DNA of 64,000 nucleotides from assembly GCA_963575745.1 (NCBI GenBank), contig CAUYUJ010011226.1, positions 46,347-110,346 of the forward strand. Reading direction: 5' to 3'. A program made the translations under genes and the position numbers. Below the pieces are notes generated by a model that saw only the letters and a program-made list of their open reading frames with translations, searched no databases and had not been told where the DNA came from. Source of the stretch: Prorocentrum cordatum. Taxonomy: Eukaryota > Sar > Dinophyceae > Prorocentrales > Prorocentraceae. The first letter of the stretch is position 1. Every line of letters begins with the position of its first letter. This document shows positions 58,570-64,000 of the stretch, piece after piece.

Positions 58570-59450
58570 AATGTTCAACAACAACCACTTTAAGACTTTT
58601 CGCTCCTATCTGCCCACGTGCCAATCAATATGTGTATCCCAAAACCTCGGTACCCGCCCACGTCGTCTTCGATCGTATCCCCTTGGGATATATCTTCCTT
58701 ACCTGCCACGTGCATGTAGTGCAGCCCCTAAAACAAGGAAACAGAGGACGGGTGCAAGGGGGAGGGAGAAGCACGGAGCGCGAGAGAAATTAGCAGGAGG
58801 GGGGCAAAGAGCAGAAAACAAGTGGTATAACCAGACGGGCAGATCGGGTGGGCAGATCCACAGCGGGCAGGTCGGGAAGGCGGGCCCAGGCGACGAGGCC
58901 GAGCAAGCGCGAGTCCCAAGTAAATCGTGAGAAACGCCAAAGCGCGAGCGTGATTCCTGAGCGCCCAGGGCGCATGGTCTGAATCATGTGTTTCCTTCTT
59001 TTTCCAGCGCAAGGTTTGGAGAGGAGGGGAAAGGGAAGGGAAGGGAGCCAGGGGGGAGGGGGGAAGGAGAAGAACGGAGCGCGAGAGAAATCAGCAGGAG
59101 GGGGCCAAGGAGCAGAAAACAACTGGTAGAACCAGACGGGCAGATCGGGTGGGCAGATCCACAGCGGGCAGGTCGGCGAAGGCGGGCCCAGGCGACGAGG
59201 TCGAGGAGGCGGGTTGCTGAAGCGTGGGTCCTGCATGAATCGCGAGAAAGTCTCGAGCGATGGCGCGATTGTGAGAGAAGCCAAAGCGAGAGCGTGATTC
59301 CTGAGCGGCCAAGGCGCATCGTTTGAATAAATTGCGAGGAAGTCCCACGCGAGAGCGCGATGCGTACATGAATTGTGAGGAAGTCCCGCGCGAGAGCGCG
59401 ATTTGGGAATGCATTGTGAGGAAATACCAGGTGGGAGTTGCTGTTGAATG
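58570..59450 (-). repeat. Composite family: inverted units
   Basis: GGTACGATCGA module (58590-58700), a CCCGCC block repeated at 58820-58905 and 59135-59215, and GCGCGA-type minisatellites (58905-58980 and 59230-59430), reading in reverse of 37705-38482. Confidence 0.7.
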
Positions 59451-59473
59451 TTATTTACTAAACAATTACTATT

Positions 59474-59595
59474 GTTGGACCCCTTGAAGGCGCCCTGGCG
59501 CTCTCGCCGAAGCGCCGGCTACATTTTCATTGAACATGAAGCTCATGCTCGAGCAATTTGGTGGACCGCCAAAACCGGCCCCCCAACAACAACAA
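59474..59595 (+). repeat. Composite family: GGACCCC subfamily module
   Basis: GTTGGACCCCTTGAAGGCGC, CTGGCGCTCTCGCC, TTTCATTGAACATGAAGCTC and CTCGAGCAATTTGGTGG, ending in CAACAACAAC. Confidence 0.7.
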
Positions 59596-60490
59596 CGCTC
59601 CCGCTCGAGACTTCCTCCTTTCTTACTCAGGGCTGGTGTTCTTGCTCGCCGCCGAAAGCCGCCGTCCTAACAAAACCAGCGCTCCCGCTGGAGACTTCCT
59701 CCCGATTTACCTTGGACTTGCGCGCTAATCTTTCTCTCATCGGCGCCGCCCCCAACAAAAACAACGCTCCCGCTCGAGGCTTCCTCCCATTTTTACTCAA
59801 GGCGGTGCTCCTCATCGCCGCCGAAACCGCCGCCCCGGCAAAACCAGCGCTCCCGCCCGAGAATTCCTTCCGTTTTACGCTGGACTGGCGCCCACCTCTC
59901 TTTTGCATTGGCGCCGCTCCCAGCAAGAACAACGCTCCCCCTCGAAGCTTCCTCTCTTTTTCCTCGGGACGGTGCTGTTCCTCGCCGAGGACAACCCCAG
60001 TCCCGACAAAACCACGCTCCCGCTCGATGCTTCCTCCCTTCTTACTCATGGCGGTGTTCCACCTCGCCGCCGAAAACCGCCGCCCCGACAAAACCAGCGC
60101 TCCCACCCGAGACTTCCTCCCGTTTGACGCTGGACTGGCGCCCTACTCTCTTTTGAATTGGCGCCGCTCCTAGCAAGAACAATGCTCCCGCTCGAGATTT
60201 CCTCTCTTTTTCCTCGGGACGGTGCTGTTCCTCGCCGCCGACAGCCCCCGCCCCGACAAAACCACGGCTCCCGCTCGATGCTTCCTCCTTTCTTACTCAA
60301 GGCGGTGTTCCTCCTCGCCGCCGAAAGCCGCCGACCCAACAAACCAGCGTTCCCGCTCGAGACTTCGTTTTGTTTTACGCTGTATTCGCGCCCTACTCTC
60401 TTCAGCATTGGCTCTCCCAGCAACACCAGCAGCCCTGCTCGAGACTTCCCCCCTTTCTATTCAGGGCCAGGTCCTTGCCTCACCGCCGAC
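59590..60490 (+). repeat. About 80-120-bp tandem repeat
   Basis: Units share CGCTCCCGCTCGAGACTTCCTC, TTACTCA.GGC.GTG.TC and CTCGCCGCCGAAA.CCGCCG.CC, then ACAAAACCA, repeated about nine times. Confidence 0.85.
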
Positions 60491-60780
60491 AGCCCTCATC
60501 CCCACCAAGGCAATGTCGTTCGATAATTCCTTGTGCTTTACCCTTCGCTGGGGTTCCACTTGCGGTCTCGCATCGGCGCAGCAAGGCGCGGGCATGTGTT
60601 TTCGAGGCGGGTTATGTTGACATTCCTCGGAGGAGGTGTTTGCAAGACCTCATTGGGCGGGAGATCTGGGAATGGGAATAACGGACCCCGCTATAGAACA
60701 AGAGTCCCCCATGATGTGGATGGTTATCATGATAGTCGCATGCTTCGTGTGGAAACATCGCGCATGAAGGTAACGTTATT

Positions 60781-60925
60781 GTTGTTGTTGTAAACCGGGG
60801 GCCAGGGGCCCAGTTTGAACCCCGTGGCTTTCCCTGATAGAAAACAAGGTGCGAGCCCCGGGGGAAGCACTTCAACTGAAAAAAACAAAATGGTCACCAG
60901 AGGGGGGATCAACAGTACTTATTCT
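60781..60925 (-). repeat. GATCCCC module M5, inverted
   Basis: (TTG)n, AAACCGGGGGCCAGGGGCCC, GGTGCGAGCCCCGGGGG, CACTTCAACTG and GGGGGGATCAAC: the reverse complement of M1. Confidence 0.75.
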
Positions 60926-60944
60926 TCAGTCATGAGAGTTCAGC

Positions 60945-61115
60945 AACAATAACAACATCATGAACAAGAGCAACAACACCACCACCAACAACAATAACAA
61001 CACCAACAACAGCAACATCAATAACAACACCAACAACAGCTACACCAACAACAGCAGCAACAGCAACAACATCATCAACAACAGCAACAGCAACAACAAC
61101 AACTCGATCCTCGAT
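60945..61115. repeat. (CAA)n-rich microsatellite
   Basis: AACAACACCAACAACAGC-type units. Confidence 0.92.
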
Positions 61116-61149
61116 CCGACGACGACGACGACGACCGACGGACTACGCG

Positions 61150-61305
61150 CAAAAGTGACCCTGCAGGCAACAACGACCTTTGGCGCGCGGCGTTAGGGGG
61201 CCGCGACAGGGGCCAAACCCACGCGCGCAGGCCAATGTTGGGAGGGACCGTGTGGCCCGCACCCGAGGTCACCCTGGCAAAGGGCCCCTCGTGACTGTGG
61301 TCGAG
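61150..61305 (+). repeat. Dispersed repeat R6
   Basis: Starts AAAAGTGACCCTG and ends GAGGTCACCCTGGCAAAGGG; relative of 22976-23110. Confidence 0.5.
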
Positions 61306-61329
61306 GCGAACGCCCCAGACACTTTTTTG

Positions 61330-61765
61330 TTTCGCGGGTCGAGAGCGCACCTCTTCCGGTCGAAGCTAAGCGGGCCGCGCGAAGCTCGAATTAACAAAGA
61401 GGGGGGCAAACGCCCCAGACACCCAGCGATTGGACGCTCTCGATGCCTGGCCCCCCGGACCTCTCGAACCCTTCCCCGAGGCACGTGCTCCCGCCCGAGC
61501 CGCCCCCTGACGGCCCTGACGGCCCGACGCCCGTCTCCAGAGGCCACGGAGGCGACACACGCTTTCTTTGATTCGTGGGTCGAGAGCGCACCTCTTTGAT
61601 TCGTGGGTCGAGAGGAGGAGGAGCAGGAGGAGGAGGAGGAGGAGGAGGAGGAGGAGGAGGAGGAGGACGAGGGGGAAGGAGGAAAAGAAGGAGGAGGAGG
61701 AGGAGGAGGAGGAGGAGGAAGAAGCTGAGCGGGCCGCGCGAAGCTCGAATTAACCAGAGATGGGG
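61330..61765. repeat. GGGTCGAGAGCGCACCTC repeats around a GGA tract
   Basis: GGGTCGAGAGCGCACCTCTT occurs at 61337 and 61577, and GCGGGCCGCGCGAAGCTCGA at 61370 and 61729; (GGA)n at 61612-61720. Confidence 0.8.
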
Positions 61766-62341
61766 GAGGAAAAGGGGGGCGCAGCCTCAGAACGAGGCCG
61801 GGAGGAGGCAAAGCCTCGGGAGCAGGCGGTGACGGAGGCGACACACACCCGCCGCCTCGCTTCTCGGGTCGGGCGTCAGAGGGGGGACAGCTGGGGGCAT
61901 CGGCGGCGACGAGAAGAGCGAAGAGCCCAGGGGCGGGCATTGCACGTATTCGCCCGGGAGCCTCTTCGAAGGCATCGATCATCGGCGCACCTGAATACGG
62001 CAGGTTCGTGTCGTGTCGACCCCGGCGCTGGTTTCTGACACAGCGGGGATCGTTCAATCTTGAACGATCGGGCGTTTCCGAAATATCAGCTCGGTCAACC
62101 TCGACCGTTTCTGGGTCGCAGGCGGCGTTCAAAGTTGAACGCCGGCGGCGGGGTCGCCGCCAGTCGACACGACGCGAACCTACCGTACATGTATTGCTCT
62201 CCCCTGGGCCATTCGCCCCACTCGTCGTCTCTGGGGGCAAGGGCTGGCGAACCAACTCGCACACCCGGCGCTCCCGGCGCCTCCCGGCACCAGTGTGTCG
62301 AGGAGGGCGCCTGGCGGCGAGGCCGAAACCACGTTGCAACT
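61766..62341. other. No gene seen
   Basis: GC-rich; frames on both strands lack recognisable domains. Confidence 0.4.
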
Positions 62342-62476
62342 CAGGGCTGAACCTAAACGGTCTTTTTCGTTTTCGTTTTCCCCCTCGTTCTGTCTTCAAT
62401 CCGCCTTCAACGCAGAACGAAACCGAAACGAAAACGGCCCACGAAACCGCCAAAACACCGTTTAGGTTCACCCCTG
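62342..62476. mobile_element. hAT-like MITE
   Basis: 135 bp. TIR CAGGGCTGAACCTAAACGGT at the left and ACCGTTTAGGTTCACCCCTG at the right, with one mismatch. Perfect 8-bp target duplication TTGCAACT at 62334-62341 and 62477-62484. CAGGG ends and 8-bp duplications are hallmarks of hAT transposons. Non-coding; a second inverted pair (CGTTTTCGTTTT/AAACGAAAACG) lies inside. Confidence 0.85.
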
Positions 62477-62544
62477 TTGCAACTTGCGCAAGCCCCCCCT
62501 TCTCCCAATGCCCGTCTTCGCCCGACCCGAAAGATCCTCGTCGC

Positions 62545-62690
62545 CTGGTTTTCGCGCCATGGCTTGGGGCTCCAGCGGCCGTTCGGGACGATTCGGGTCC
62601 CCCCCAGAACGCCCTCGGCGAGGCGCAGCTGCTGGAGAGCCCACTGAGGCTAGAAAACCGCTGAGAACAGACGAAAGCGTCCGAAAACCT
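62545..62690 (+). repeat. Dispersed repeat R3
   Basis: CCAGCGGCCGTTCGGGACGAT, CCCTCGGCGAGGCGCAGCTG and AAAACCGCTGAGAACAGACG match the copy in the GT29 intron. Confidence 0.65.
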
Positions 62691-63194
62691 ACGCAAGTAC
62701 AACATCGTGCAACGTCGCGACCGGAGCACTGGGCCTAATGTTTCTGCGGTATTTTCGAGCCGAATCGAGCTGTGATGGTCGCGGGGACAGAAACCAGGCG
62801 AAAACGCCAGGTGTGAAGAAACTGCAGGGCCCGGATCTCAAGGATCGTTCGACCCGATATTCCATCGAGGCGGGGTATGTCTGGGGATATACCGTCAAAG
62901 TCACTCATAAGGATGGAGATTAAGGAAGCAAGACCCTTGGAACGCGCGCCAAAGCCAAGGATGCGCGCGCCCGCATTGGCACCCTTGGGCCAGAGGAGCC
63001 GGAAACGCGCCGAGGATGGCCAGAACCGAAGAGTGCAGGGCGCCCTTGCGGAAAAGGGGCGCCATCCTTAACGCCGGCGTTGACTGCATCGTCCGACCCG
63101 TCGGGCCCCGGTGTCTTGCCTCCCCTCCTCTGCTCCTGCCCTCCCGCGGTGTCGTTTCTGTGGACGAGCGGATTTCCCACCACCACTACCATAG

Positions 63195-63720
63195 GTAGGA
63201 GAGGGAGGAGGAGGAGGAGGAGGAGGAGGAGGAGGAGGAGGAGGAGGAGGAGGAGGAGGAGGGAGGAGGAGGAGGGAGGAGGAGGAGGAGGAGGAGGAGG
63301 AGGAGGAGGAGGGAGGAGGAGAAGAGTGAGGAGGAGGGAGGAGGAGGAGGAGGAGGAGGAGGAGGAGGAGGAGGAGGTGTCCTGCCCCCCCGAGCCAGCG
63401 GATTCTCACTTCCGTGGGCGCCGGCGTCCTGCCGCAGAAGCCCGCGCGCCGACACACGCGCGCGCAGGAAGCACGTGCTCTGAAGGCGGCCCCGTCGCCT
63501 CGGCCTCCTCCCTCCTCCTCCTCCTCCTCCTCCTCTTCGCTCCTCCTTCCTCCTCCTCCTCCTCCTCCTCCTCCTCCTCCTCCTCCTCCTCCTCCTCCCC
63601 TCTCCCCTCCCCCTCCTCCCCGCCTCCTCCTCCTCCCTCCTCCTCCTCCTCCTCCTCCTCCTCCTCCTCCTCCTCCCCCTCCCCCTCCTCCTCCGCCTCC
63701 TCCTCCTCCTCCTCCTCCTG
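63195..63720. repeat. Facing (GGA)n and (CTC)n tracts
   Basis: GGA tract 63195-63380 and CTC tract 63505-63720 are complementary and separated by about 125 bp, so they could fold into a long hairpin. Confidence 0.9.
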
Positions 63721-63746
63721 TCGCCTGCGCCCGTCGTTGGACGCCC

Positions 63747-63935
63747 GAAATGGGAACGGAAAAAATGGGTACAACGCCCAACAACAAATGCTGTCCCGAA
63801 CCAACAGCGGCCGCTGTTGGGCAGGCGGCCTTCTGTCTCAAATGGACACAGGCTGCGGCGGCGCGAACAGCGAGCCCTGTTCGAAATGAGCAGGACATGC
63901 TGTTGGGCATCGTACGCATTCTTTCCGTACCCATG
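63747..63935 (+). mobile_element. TIR element (ATGGGTACGATGCCCAAC family), copy 2
   Basis: Arms of about 33 bp: ATGGGAACGGAAAAAATGGG plus TACAACGCCCAAC on the left, and the complement of ATGGGTACGGAAAGAATGCG plus TACGATGCCCAAC on the right. The interior matches copy 1. Confidence 0.7.
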
Positions 63936-64000
63936 TCGTTCGTGCCGATCTTCCGTCCGCGCCCTTCCCTCTCCTGTCATGCCCAGGTCGGCCCCGTAGT

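Noticed and set aside
61269-62729. 486-codon minus-strand frame
   Set aside because: Composition is arbitrary and it spans a hAT-like MITE and a GGA tract; no domain.
63068-63934. Long minus-strand frame at the window end
   Set aside because: It is built from GGA/CTC tracts and a TIR element.

Overview
The window looks like nuclear DNA of a dinoflagellate, possibly Polarella- or Symbiodiniaceae-like; the genus is inference. The reasons are GC-rich sequence full of micro- and minisatellites, genes broken by introns that contain terminal-inverted-repeat (TIR) elements, a Copia-type retrotransposon with dinoflagellate-style extra domains, and a sequence resembling the dinoflagellate spliced leader inside a tandem repeat. 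I see no rRNA, tRNA, CRISPR array or bacterial operon. A 100-base run of N (13901-14000) marks an assembly gap inside a minisatellite. Most long open frames here are artefacts of GC-rich simple repeats.

Genes I can support: (1) 1-1926, minus: 5' part of a Golgi-type membrane protein with signal anchor, PAN/apple-like domain, Pro/Ala/Glu-repeat stem and the start of a GT29 sialyltransferase domain; it runs off the window. (2) 8.9-11 kb, minus: fragments of an SF1 helicase, probably decayed. (3) 14.9-20 kb, minus: a decayed non-LTR retrotransposon. (4) 20909-21399, minus: an exon of unknown function. (5) 22217-22970, minus: 3' exons of a possible hotdog-fold protein. (6) 25277-34519, minus: a nearly intact Copia-type LTR retrotransposon. 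(7) 38831-39792, minus: an ACOT13/PaaI-like thioesterase. (8) 40741-41367, plus: an unknown exon. (9) 45004-51328, minus: an NhaA-type Na+/H+ antiporter in at least four exons, with a jelly-roll domain inserted after its first membrane helix.

The most interesting signal is a family of about 180-210 bp TIR elements (inner TIR close to TCCGCGCGGATTTCTTGGATC) that interrupt genes 5, 7 and 9. Each clear copy lies between short direct repeats of about 6 bp. In the antiporter, removing the element plus one repeat copy restores the reading frame at both sites, and ordinary GT-AG boundaries do not. These look like introners (intron-generating transposons) with non-canonical splicing. Other small TIR elements include one with hAT hallmarks (62342-62476) and one with Tc1/mariner hallmarks (53468-53646).

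The rest is repeats. A composite family dominates 24.5-38.5 kb and 58.6-61 kb; its modules are bounded by (TTG)n on one side and (CAA)n on the other, so the microsatellites themselves form inverted ends. The LTR element is inserted in one such module. At least three further dispersed families recur (R2, R3 and R6 below).
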